A DNA stretch of 14,701 nucleotides from Sva-07 sp041685755 (GTDB lineage: Bacteria; Actinomycetota; Acidimicrobiia; Acidimicrobiales; Ilumatobacteraceae), in NCBI GenBank assembly GCA_041685755.1, contig JAWLFC010000079.1, forward strand, positions 1-14,701, read 5' to 3'. The notes below the pieces were generated by a model. The model did not search any database. It was not told the DNA's origin and saw only the letters and a list, made by a program, of their open reading frames with translations. The translations under genes and the position numbers were made by a program. Each line of letters begins with the position of its first letter. The stretch's first letter is position 1. This document shows, one piece after another, positions 6,299-14,701 of this stretch.

Positions 6299-8229
6299 AT
6301 GACGGAGACCATCGATCGGTCAGGGACCGACGACGATCACGTGCTCGACCACCTGGTGGTCCGCTTCGCCGGCGACTCCGGCGACGGGATGCAGCTCACC
6401 GGTGACCGTTTCACCTCCGTCAGCGCCTCGTTCGGCAACGACCTCTCCACGCTGCCCGACTTCCCCGCCGAGATCCGGGCACCGGCCGGCACCGTCAACG
6501 GCGTGTCGGCGTTCCAGGTCAACATCGCCGACCACAAGATCACCACACCGGGCGACGAACCCAACGTGCTCGTCGCGATGAACCCCGCCGCCCTGATGGC
6601 CGACCTCCACCGCGTGGAACCCGGTGGCACGCTGATCATCAACGAGGACGCCTTCGAAGAGCGCAACCTGGAGAAGGCCGGCTACCGCGCCAACCCGCTC
6701 GACGACGGCTCCCTCGCCAACTACCGCGTCCTGCGCGTGCCGATGACCAGCCTCACCAAGCAGGTCTGCGAACCCCTCGGGGTCAAGCCCCGCGACGCCG
6801 AGCGCTCCAAGAACTTCTTCGCGCTCGGCCTCGTGTCGTTCATGTTCACCCGCCCGATCGACCCGACCCTCGACTGGATCAGCGACAAGTTCTCCAAGAA
6901 CGAGCAGGTCGAGGCCGCCAACAAGGCCTCGTTCCTCGCCGGCTACAACTTCGGCGAGACCACCGAGGCCGTCGGGCACCGCTACGAGGTCAAGCCGGCC
7001 AAACTGCCCGCCGGCGAGTACACCAGCATCACCGGCAACACGGCGCTGGCCTGGGGCATCGTCGCCGCCGGCCAGCTCGCCAAGCTCCCGATCACGCTCG
7101 GGTCGTACCCGATCACCCCGGCCAGCGACATCCTCCACGAGCTGTCGAAGCACAAGCACTTCGGCATCCGCACCGTGCAGGCCGAAGACGAGATCGCGGC
7201 GATCGGCATGGCACTCGGTGCCGCCTTCGCCGGCCACCTGGGCGTCACCACCACGAGCGGCCCCGGCGTCGCCCTCAAGAGCGAGACCACGTCGCTGGCG
7301 GTGTCGATCGAGCTGCCGCTGCTGCTCGTCGACATCCAACGCGGCGGCCCGTCGACGGGCCTGCCCACCAAGACCGAGGCGTCCGACCTCAACATCGCGC
7401 TCTACGGCCGTCACGGCGAGGCGCCCGTCCCGGTCGTCGCCGCCTACTCCCCCGCCCAGTGCTTCCACGCCGCCATCGAAGCGGTGCGCATCGCGCTGAA
7501 GTACCGCACCCCGGTCATCCTGCTGTCCGACGGCTACCTGGCCAACGGCTCCGAGCCGTGGAACCTGCCCGACGTCACGTCGCTGCCCGACATCTCGGTG
7601 CCCTTCACGACCGAGCCGAACCACGTCGACGAGGACGGCAACGAGGTGTTCTGGCCGTACCTGCGCGACGACGAGACGCTGGCCCGCCCCTGGGCGATCC
7701 CCGGCACCCCCGGCCTGATGCACCGCGTCGGCGGGCTCGAGAAGGCCGACGGCACCGGCAACATCGACTACACCCCCGACAACCACGAGAAGATGGTGCA
7801 CCTGCGCGCCGACAAGATCGCCCGCATCGCCGACGACATTCCTCCGACCGAGATCAACGGCGACGACGACGCCGACGTGCTCGTCCTCGGCTGGGGTTCG
7901 ACGTGGGCGTCGATCGACGCCGCCGTCCAGCGCAGCCGACGACGCGGCAAGAAGGTCGCCTCGGCGCACATCATGCACCTCAACCCCCTGCCGCCCGACC
8001 TCGGCGACATCCTGCACCGATTCCAGCGGGTGATCGTGCCCGAGCTCAACATGGGCCAGCTCACCCAGCTGATCCGTGGCAAGTACCTCGTCGACGCCCA
8101 GGCCCTCACCAAGGTGCAGGGCCTGCCCTTCAAGTCCCGCGAGATCGAAGCCGCCATCGACGACGCCCTCGCCTCACTGTCCGCCACGAACTCCACGAAC
8201 TCCACGAGCGCCACGAACGGAGCAGCATC

Positions 8230-8233
<4 letters not shown>
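6299..8233 (+). CDS. korA: 2-oxoglutarate/2-oxoacid:ferredoxin oxidoreductase, fused gamma-alpha subunit
   Basis: Part of the thiamine-diphosphate enzyme that converts 2-oxoglutarate and CoA to succinyl-CoA and CO2 while reducing ferredoxin (reversible in reductive pathways). The 644 residues join a gamma domain (about 15-200, starting VVRFAGDSGDGMQLTG with G25-DSGDG) to the alpha (pyrimidine-binding) domain from about 245. The latter contains YPITPAS (270-276), QAEDEIAAIGMALGAAFAG, TTSGPGVALKSE and DIQRGGPSTGLPTK, all hallmarks of the KorA/OorA type. ATG at 6299 has a strong ribosome binding site. The C-terminus ends in a low-complexity Ser/Thr/Asn run. The stop overlaps the korB start by ATGA, so the subunits are translationally coupled. 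Two-gene KorAB enzymes without a separate ferredoxin subunit are typical of actinobacteria. Exact 2-oxoacid preference is inferred from resemblance, not proven. Confidence 0.95.
8184..8220 (+). repeat. 9-nt direct repeats at the korA 3' end
   Basis: Near-identical units (GCC/TCC ACG AAC or AGC) encode the run ATNSTNSTSATN just before the stop. Such short in-frame repeats in an unstructured tail can expand or contract without harm to the fold. Confidence 0.65.
8219..8222 (+). promoter_or_regulatory. korB: Ribosome binding site of korB
   Basis: GGAG inside the korA tail, 7 nt before the ATG at 8230, supports that start within an open frame that extends far upstream. Confidence 0.6.
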
Positions 8234-9252
<1,019 letters not shown>

Positions 9253-9286
9253 CCGTTCAGCTGACCACCGGCGCATGCCGACGGGT

Positions 9287-10360
9287 TCATGCAATGGCGG
9301 CGTCGGAGACCTTGTCGAACGCGACCAGGTGATCGATGCGCAGGCGGATCTGGTCACCGGGTGCAGCGTCGCCGGCGTCCTGCATCGTCGCCGTGATCTG
9401 GACCCCGCCGACCAGGCACTGCACCGTGCCGGGCGGGATCGGGAGGCGCCGCTCGACCACCGCCGGCACCTCACCGTGCTCGGCGACCACGACGTGCTCG
9501 GGACGGAGAGCGACCGTGACCGTCGAGCCGACGTACGCGTCGTAGGCGGGCGCCCACACCCGGATCCGCACCAGCTCGCCGCGCCGCGGGTCCTCACGCA
9601 TCAGCCAGTACCCGGTCCCGTCGGCCACGACCGTCATCTCGACCAGCGACAGCGCGCCGGTCGCCGCCGCCGCCAGCAGTGTCGCCGGTGAGCGCCGCAC
9701 GATCTCGGTGGCCCCGAACTGGACCAGCCGGCCGGCGTCGAGCACGACCAGCGACGACGTGAGCGTCGTCACGTCGAGCGGATCGTTCGTCGTCATCAGC
9801 GTCGTGACGCCGTAGCCGGCCTGGAGCAGCCCGATCTCGGACCGCATCCGGTGCCGCAGCCGCTCGTCGAGCGCCGCGAACGGCTCGTCGAGCAACAGCA
9901 GCTGCGGCACCCGCACCAACGCCCGGGCGATCTGCACCATCTGCTGCTCGCCGTGGGAGAGCTGACGCGGGTTGCGTACCAGCAGATCCTCGATGTGCAT
10001 CGCCCGAGCCTCGGCGTCGACGCGCTTGCGGATCTCCTCGACGTCGCTGCGGCGCACGTCGAGCGGGAACGAGACGTTCCGGCGCACCGACAGGTGCCCG
10101 ATCAGCGCCGGGTCCTGGAACACCATGGCGATCTCTCGCTCGGCCGGCGCCGTGCGCGTCACGTCACGCCCGTCGAACCGGATGGTGCCCGACGCGATCC
10201 GGTCCAGCCCGGCCACCGCCCGCAGCAGGGCCGTCTTGCCGCTACCCGAGCCACCCACGACACCGACGAAGTCTCCGTCGGCGATCTCCATCGACACGCC
10301 GTCGAGACGGGACGCGACGCCATCACGCACCGTCACGTCGAGCATCTGCAAGCTCGCCAT
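9287..10360 (-). CDS. Orphan CUT1-type ABC transporter ATP-binding protein with TOBE-like domain
   Basis: A 357-residue ATPase of the MalK/UgpC type that would power an inner-membrane importer. Motifs: Walker A GGSGSGKT (36-43), Q-loop VFQDP (Gln82), signature LSHGEQQ (134-140, first Gly of LSGGQ replaced by His), Walker B LLLLDEPFAALD with Glu159, and D-loop. The H-loop His expected in the THD triad is Asn192 (TTND). The last 120 residues contain VALRPEHV, characteristic of the TOBE-like regulatory/oligosaccharide-binding fold. The ATG at 10360 shares one base with the preceding stop (TGATG), so it is translationally coupled to the DUF429-like gene. No permease or binding-protein gene lies in the window, so its membrane partners are elsewhere; the substrate (sugar or glycerol-phosphate in relatives) is unknown. 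Confidence 0.9.
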   Translation of the reverse strand: MASLQMLDVTVRDGVASRLDGVSMEIADGDFVGVVGGSGSGKTALLRAVAGLDRIASGTIRFDGRDVTRTAPAEREIAMVFQDPALIGHLSVRRNVSFPLDVRRSDVEEIRKRVDAEARAMHIEDLLVRNPRQLSHGEQQMVQIARALVRVPQLLLLDEPFAALDERLRHRMRSEIGLLQAGYGVTTLMTTNDPLDVTTLTSSLVVLDAGRLVQFGATEIVRRSPATLLAAAATGALSLVEMTVVADGTGYWLMREDPRRGELVRIRVWAPAYDAYVGSTVTVALRPEHVVVAEHGEVPAVVERRLPIPPGTVQCLVGGVQITATMQDAGDAAPGDQIRLRIDHLVAFDKVSDAAIA

Positions 10361-11238
10361 CAGACCGTCACCCCGAGCACCCAGCCCTCCTCCTGCTCGA
10401 CGACCGGCCGAACGGCGTCGGGCACTGCCGGCGCGAACAGCGCTGCGAGCGCGCCGGACGCGGCGAGCGCGACCATCCACGCGACGGTGCTGCGGACCTG
10501 CGCCTCGTCACGCACCATGTCGAGGGACTCGTCGGCGTCGACGGACATCGGCTCCATCATCGACGGCCACACTTCGGCGATCACCACCGAATCCTCCCCC
10601 AACGCCGGCGCCGTCAACCCCGTGGTCATCGGCCACACGGCGACACGATCCGGCCAACGCTGCATCAGGCGGTGGACCATCGGGATGGCGAGCAGGCTCT
10701 GACCGCCCACCGCACCGGCGCCGAGCAACTGCCACACCGAGAACGGACGACGCCCCCGCCTGCGCAGCTCCGCGTCGACCGTCCGCCACTCGTCAACCGG
10801 AGCGAACGTCGACGGTTTCGTCGGCGCCAACGTGGCCGAGGCCGCCGTCGGCGGGCACCCCCAGAACGGCCCCGGGCCGCCCGTCATCCGCTCGTTGAAC
10901 TCTGCGGCGACGGCGAAGCGGTTGTTGACGTTGCGATCGTCGTCGGCGATCGACGCGCTGAGCGCCTCCACGGTCGATCGCCACGGCTCGCCACCGTCGA
11001 GCCCGAGGGCTGCCGCAGTCCCGGCGGGACAGCCGAGCGACACGTCGATGCCGATCAACGTGCGGGCGCGTGCTCCGTCGTCGACGACATCGCCCAGTCG
11101 ACGTTCGGCCTCGGCCCTCGTGGCCGGATTGGCGACCGTGACACCACCGGCATCGGCGACGGCGATCCAGATCGAGTCGCGACCCTGCTTCGGTGTCGAG
11201 TTGGCGCTCCAGTCGACGACGACGAAGCGGTCGAACAT
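10360..11238 (-). CDS. DUF429-like predicted RNase H-fold protein
   Basis: A 292-residue soluble protein of uncertain role. It opens with FVVVDWSAN (Asp9 after a hydrophobic strand) and SIWIAVAD, has LIGIDVSLGCP (Asp65), a polar NNRFAVAAEFNERMTGG segment, and ends EEGWVLGV. The D-containing strands and the E-G-W-[IV]-L-G end resemble DUF429 proteins, predicted RNase H-like nucleases whose biochemistry is largely unknown; this is recognition from pattern and not certain. A hydrophobic Ala/Leu stretch near 255-275 is more likely a buried helix than a membrane span. It begins 7 nt after the PAQR-like gene and its stop overlaps the ABC ATPase start by one base, so it sits in the middle of a tightly packed operon. 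No good ribosome binding site precedes the ATG, consistent with coupling. Confidence 0.65.
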   Translation of the reverse strand: MFDRFVVVDWSANSTPKQGRDSIWIAVADAGGVTVANPATRAEAERRLGDVVDDGARARTLIGIDVSLGCPAGTAAALGLDGGEPWRSTVEALSASIADDDRNVNNRFAVAAEFNERMTGGPGPFWGCPPTAASATLAPTKPSTFAPVDEWRTVDAELRRRGRRPFSVWQLLGAGAVGGQSLLAIPMVHRLMQRWPDRVAVWPMTTGLTAPALGEDSVVIAEVWPSMMEPMSVDADESLDMVRDEAQVRSTVAWMVALAASGALAALFAPAVPDAVRPVVEQEEGWVLGVTV

Positions 11239-11245
11239 CGAGCTG

Positions 11246-11911
11246 TCAGGCCACCACGTCGGTCACGGCGGCGAAGTGCAACCCCGCCGCGACCACCACC
11301 AGGAGATGCCACACCTCGTGGTAACCGAACGTCGTCGGCCACGGATCGGGCCGGCGCCGCACGAGCACGGGGAAGCCGACCGTGTAGGCCACGCCGCCGG
11401 CGACGATGAGCGCGAACTGCAACCCGGTGAGGCTGTCGATCAACACCGGCGTCGCCACGACCGCCACCCACCCCATGACGAAGTAGAGCGCATACGAGAC
11501 GTAGCGAGCACCGTGGAACCAGACCAGCTTGAGCACCATGCCGAGCACGGCGAGCGCACCGACCGTGACGAGCATCGGGACCCCCCACGACGGTGGCAGC
11601 GCCACGAGGCACAGCGGTACGTAGGTGCCGGCGATCAGGAGGTAGATCGCTGCGTGGTCGAGGCGCTGCATGACCGCTCGGGCCCGCGCACCGCGGGCGA
11701 GGCAGTGGTACGACGCCGAGGTGCCGAACAGCGCCAGCAGCGTGGCGACGTAGATCGCCGCGCCGGTCATCGCCGCCCCGCCATCGGCCGCGGCGATCAG
11801 GAACACGCCGGCCGGAATCGTGGCAAAGAACGCCCACGCGTGCATCCGACCCCGCCACAGCGGCCGATCGACCGCGGGGAGATGAACTGATGCGTGGGGC
11901 ACAGCGTTCAC
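11246..11911 (-). CDS. Hemolysin III / PAQR family membrane protein
   Basis: A 221-residue multi-spanning inner-membrane protein with about seven hydrophobic segments. The predicted metal-site residues of the PAQR superfamily are all visible: Ser65-x3-His69 (SASYH), Asp85 (RLDHAAIYLLIAGTY) and His198-x3-His202 (GYHEVWH). Bacterial members are named after a Bacillus hemolysin, but the superfamily includes adiponectin receptors and likely acts as a metal-dependent lipid-modifying (ceramidase-like) enzyme; haemolysis should not be assumed. The GTG at 11911 is preceded by AGGGG four bases upstream; a second GTG three codons in is an alternative. It lies 45 nt after the helicase and 7 nt before the DUF429-like gene on the same strand. 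Confidence 0.9.
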   Translation of the reverse strand: MNAVPHASVHLPAVDRPLWRGRMHAWAFFATIPAGVFLIAAADGGAAMTGAAIYVATLLALFGTSASYHCLARGARARAVMQRLDHAAIYLLIAGTYVPLCLVALPPSWGVPMLVTVGALAVLGMVLKLVWFHGARYVSYALYFVMGWVAVVATPVLIDSLTGLQFALIVAGGVAYTVGFPVLVRRRPDPWPTTFGYHEVWHLLVVVAAGLHFAAVTDVVA

Positions 11912-11956
11912 CGTACCCCTGATCAGCCGGATGCAATCGGCAGCGTCACCGAGAGT

Positions 11957-14701
11957 TCACCCTCCCGTCATCCGGGCCATCAGCCCGGTCACCGCGTCGC
12001 CGTAGCGTTCGAGCTTGGCCGGGCCGACCCCGGAGATCCGCCCGAGTTCTCGCGCCGTGGTCGGCGCAGCCGCCGCGATGGCGGCAAGGGTCTTGTTGTC
12101 GAACACGACGTAGGCGGGCTTGCCGTCGCGCAGTTCGTTGCGCAGGTCGCGCAGGGCAGCGAAACGCTCTTGCCCGGCGGCGTCGAGGTCGACGCTCGGG
12201 TCGCTCGCCGGCGCCGAACGCTTGGCGACGGGCTCGGGACGATGCGACGACACGACCGGCCGATCGGGAGCCGGTTCGGTGGTCAGCTCGGCCACGAACG
12301 GGCTCGGGCGGGCGCCGGTGACGATCGTCGCCGTTCGGCTCGCCCGGGTGATGGCGACGTGGAAGAGCCGCCGTTCCTCCTCGACGTCGTCGGCGAGACG
12401 GTGCGGATACTGCTCGGCGTCGGCGAGGTGCACGACGACGTGGGGCCACTCCTGGCCCTTCACCCGGTGAACGGTCGACAGCAGGACACCGTCACCCGAT
12501 CGCTTCGTGGCCAGGTGCGATCGGAGCCACCGCTCGAAGGTGACCGGGTCGTCGTGGAGCGCGGCCAGGTGGGTGACGGCGGTGAGGTCGTCGCCCTGTG
12601 CCGAACGGTTCATGCCGCGGCGGTTGGCGTCGAGCGTCGCGACCGAGCCGGCGAGACCGATCTCGTCGATCAATTGCAGCACGACGTCGGAGGTCGTGGC
12701 GCCACCGGCGACCGCCTGCTGGAGCGCCTGGACGTCGGCGGCGAAGTCGATCACCCGCTCGGCATCGCGATCGTTGTTGAGTCGCCCGGCAAGGCGGTTG
12801 AGGTCGACGACGCTGGACTGCTCGGCGACCCAGTCGGTGATGCGCGGGTGGAACGATCGAGAGGGTCGCCGCAGCGCCTCGCGGATGTCGTCGGCGGCCA
12901 AGGCGCCACGACCGGCGACGGCGAGGCGCAGCCAGGCGAGCACGGTTCGCACCGCGGTCCGGTCGGCGAATTCGAGACCGACCCCGCCACCGATCGGAAT
13001 CCCCTCCACGACGAGGGCGACCTGCACCGGCGCCAGCAGGGCGTTCACACGGCTCAGGACGGCGACCTCCGTCGCCGCCACGCCGCTCGCCAGCGCGTCG
13101 TGGACCGCTCGGCGGGTTGCGGCGACGGCGTCGACGGAGTCGTCGATCCGATAGCCGCCCGGATCGGTCGACGACGATCGGATCACCTTCGGGACGCGGC
13201 GCCGGTTGTGACGCAGCAGGCGGTCGACGACGTCGACCACGCCGGCCGGGCAACGGTAGTTGACCTCGAGGGGGTGTTCACCCGCGCCGGGGAAGAGCTC
13301 GGCGAAGTCGATCAACCAGGCCGGGTCGGCGCCGTTGTAGCCGTAGATGGTCTGATCGTCGTCGCCGACGCCGAACACCGCGGCACCCGGCGACGACAGC
13401 AGCCGCAACAGCAGCAGGTGCGCCGGCGTGAGGTCCTGGAACTCGTCGACGAGCATGATCCGACACGCCCGCTGCGCCTGGCGCCGAGCCGTCGGATCGC
13501 GCAGCAGTACCAGCAGCGCCCGATAGATCTGGTCGTCGAAGTCGACGGCGCCGCGCCGCTCGAGCGCCGACCGGTACGACGGCCACACCGCGGCGAGGCC
13601 CTCGACGTCACCGTCGTAGCGCGCCTCGACCTCTTCGGGGTCGACCAACCCGAGCCGGATGACGGTCAGCGCCTCCATCCACGGCGCGATCGGGTCGCTG
13701 TTGCGCCGACGCGGGAACTTCACGAGGTCGCCGATGATGCGCCGGACGTCGGGTTCGTCGATGGTGCGCCAGCGTCGCTGCTGCGGGGCGAACGGCGGCG
13801 TGCCGTTGACGATGGCGAGCGCGATGGCGTTGAGCGTGCGGACCTGGAGGCCGGGCAGGTCGGTGGTGCGTTCGACCATCTCCTCCTGGGCCCGCTTGTT
13901 GAAGGCCACGAGACTGACGGCTGACGGCGGCAGGTTCCAGCACGTGAGCAGATGGCGGGCGCGCTCGGTGAGGACGCGGGTCTTGCCGGAGCCGGCCGGG
14001 GCGATGATGCGCGCCCCGCCGCCCGGGTGCGTGACGGCGGCGAGCTGGTCGGGGGCGAGATCGGCGATCGACACGTTCGCTGCGGGCGGTGTGAGCGAGC
14101 CGTGCTCGGCGGCGACGACATGGACGACCGCCACGCCGTCGATCGGGTCGAGATGGCGGACCGGACCGCCGTCGAGCCACACCGGCGTGCCATCGGCGAG
14201 CAGGACGTCGCCGACCGTGCCGTCGGCCACGCTCGCACCGGCGGCGACAGCGGTGTCGAGCCCGATCCACACCGGTCGGTCGGGGTCTCGGGCGTCGACG
14301 CTGTTGGCCCACACCAACTGGTGCAGCGTCTCCAGCTCGAACAGGAACATGGGTCCGAGGTCGTGCGGTGCCGCCTCGGTCATCAGCATCGGCTCGCGCT
14401 CGAACGGAACGGCCAACTCGATCACGATGCGTTCACGAGCGTGCTGAGCCGAGCGCAGGCGGGCGAGCGCCGCCGTCGGCTGATCGAGGACCGAGGCATC
14501 GATCACGATGCGCTGCGCCGCAGCCCAGGAATCGGGGATCGCGCCGCCGGCGTCGACCACCACGTTGCGGCCCAGTTCGTCGGGGCCCGGGCCCGCCGTG
14601 GCCACGCCGCGCTCGATGCCGGGTGCCACCGCGGCCCGTGCCGCCGGCGTGGTCGGTTCCGGTTCGGGCAGCGGCACGTCGTCGAGGGCGATCTCCTGCT
14701 C
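11957..14701 (-). CDS. UvrD/Rep-type superfamily 1 DNA helicase with HRDC domain and N-terminal extension (5' end open)
   Basis: ATP-dependent 3'-5' helicase of the SF1A type, acting in DNA repair or replication restart. The frame is open to the window edge; the GTG at 14677 is only the first visible start, and numbering here uses it. Residues 1-206 form an extension I cannot assign. The helicase core then shows the Q motif (Gln211), Walker A APAGSGKT (Lys232), DEFQD (411-415), GDDDQTIYGYNGAD (motif III), NYRCP (IV), TVHRVKGQEWPHVVV (V) and FHVAITRASR (VI). After a Pro-rich linker the last 75 residues (833-906) are an HRDC domain: LRDLRNEL, PAYVVFDNKTL, ISGVGPAKLERYG. This resembles mycobacterial UvrD2, but the zinc-type tetracysteine motif of UvrD2 is missing and the N-terminus is much longer. 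It is the first gene of the minus-strand cluster. Confidence 0.92.
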   Translation of the reverse strand, partial: EQEIALDDVPLPEPEPTTPAARAAVAPGIERGVATAGPGPDELGRNVVVDAGGAIPDSWAAAQRIVIDASVLDQPTAALARLRSAQHARERIVIELAVPFEREPMLMTEAAPHDLGPMFLFELETLHQLVWANSVDARDPDRPVWIGLDTAVAAGASVADGTVGDVLLADGTPVWLDGGPVRHLDPIDGVAVVHVVAAEHGSLTPPAANVSIADLAPDQLAAVTHPGGGARIIAPAGSGKTRVLTERARHLLTCWNLPPSAVSLVAFNKRAQEEMVERTTDLPGLQVRTLNAIALAIVNGTPPFAPQQRRWRTIDEPDVRRIIGDLVKFPRRRNSDPIAPWMEALTVIRLGLVDPEEVEARYDGDVEGLAAVWPSYRSALERRGAVDFDDQIYRALLVLLRDPTARRQAQRACRIMLVDEFQDLTPAHLLLLRLLSSPGAAVFGVGDDDQTIYGYNGADPAWLIDFAELFPGAGEHPLEVNYRCPAGVVDVVDRLLRHNRRRVPKVIRSSSTDPGGYRIDDSVDAVAATRRAVHDALASGVAATEVAVLSRVNALLAPVQVALVVEGIPIGGGVGLEFADRTAVRTVLAWLRLAVAGRGALAADDIREALRRPSRSFHPRITDWVAEQSSVVDLNRLAGRLNNDRDAERVIDFAADVQALQQAVAGGATTSDVVLQLIDEIGLAGSVATLDANRRGMNRSAQGDDLTAVTHLAALHDDPVTFERWLRSHLATKRSGDGVLLSTVHRVKGQEWPHVVVHLADAEQYPHRLADDVEEERRLFHVAITRASRTATIVTGARPSPFVAELTTEPAPDRPVVSSHRPEPVAKRSAPASDPSVDLDAAGQERFAALRDLRNELRDGKPAYVVFDNKTLAAIAAAAPTTARELGRISGVGPAKLERYGDAVTGLMARMTGG

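Noticed and set aside
4870..6405. 511-codon plus-strand frame across the tdk region
   Set aside because: It runs across the end of the cyclase, a terminator and the antisense of tdk, and has no recognisable domain.
9253..9286. Terminator between korB and the ABC ATPase gene
   Set aside because: Only short weak complementarity (for example TCAGCTGA) and no T run are present.
14675..14677. GTG at 14677 as the definite helicase start
   Set aside because: The frame continues to the window edge (EQEIALDD) and no ribosome binding site is seen before this GTG, so the start is left open.

Overview
The window is very GC-rich, densely coded DNA with strong G/C third-position bias. It looks like a chromosomal segment of a high-GC actinobacterium, possibly an Ilumatobacter-like member of Acidimicrobiia. 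That placement is inferred from base composition, an actinobacterial-style thymidine kinase, the two-gene ferredoxin-dependent KorAB, and a UvrD-family helicase with a C-terminal HRDC domain. I see no tRNA, rRNA, CRISPR array, transposase or phage gene. Both window edges cut through genes.

Positions 1-5218 (+) hold a signalling pair. The first gene is a very large hybrid histidine kinase, open at its 5' end. It carries a tandem array of paired GAF domains, then HisKA, HATPase, two receivers and an Hpt domain. Four bases later comes a response regulator with a receiver and a class III nucleotide cyclase domain. Together they make a complete His-Asp-His-Asp phosphorelay whose likely output is a cyclic nucleotide. 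A long-stem terminator (5224-5278) closes the unit against a convergent thymidine kinase gene.

Positions 5311-6125 (-) hold tdk, preceded by a 53-codon GTG-started reading frame that looks like a tiny lipoprotein. The 173-bp divergent region 6126-6298 carries a 31-nt near-perfect palindrome, a smaller hairpin, a possible -10 box, a GC-rich leader hairpin and a strong ribosome binding site for the next gene.

Positions 6299-9252 (+) hold korA and korB, overlapping by ATGA. They encode 2-oxoglutarate (2-oxoacid):ferredoxin oxidoreductase, a CoA- and ferredoxin-dependent step of central metabolism.

Positions 9287-14701 (-) hold four closely packed genes. In transcription order they are a UvrD-like helicase with an unexplained N-terminal extension and an HRDC domain (5' end outside the window), a hemolysin III/PAQR-type membrane protein, a DUF429-like RNase H-fold protein, and an orphan CUT1-type ABC ATPase with an Asn in place of the H-loop His. 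Gaps of 45 and 7 nt and a 1-nt overlap suggest co-transcription of at least the last three, though their roles do not obviously connect.

Most of the window is ordinary housekeeping and signalling content. The parts most worth a second look are the duplicated GAF array feeding a cyclase with atypical purine-pocket residues, the structured korA/tdk divergent region with its hidden small gene, and the two odd ATPases (missing H-loop His; helicase N-terminal extension).
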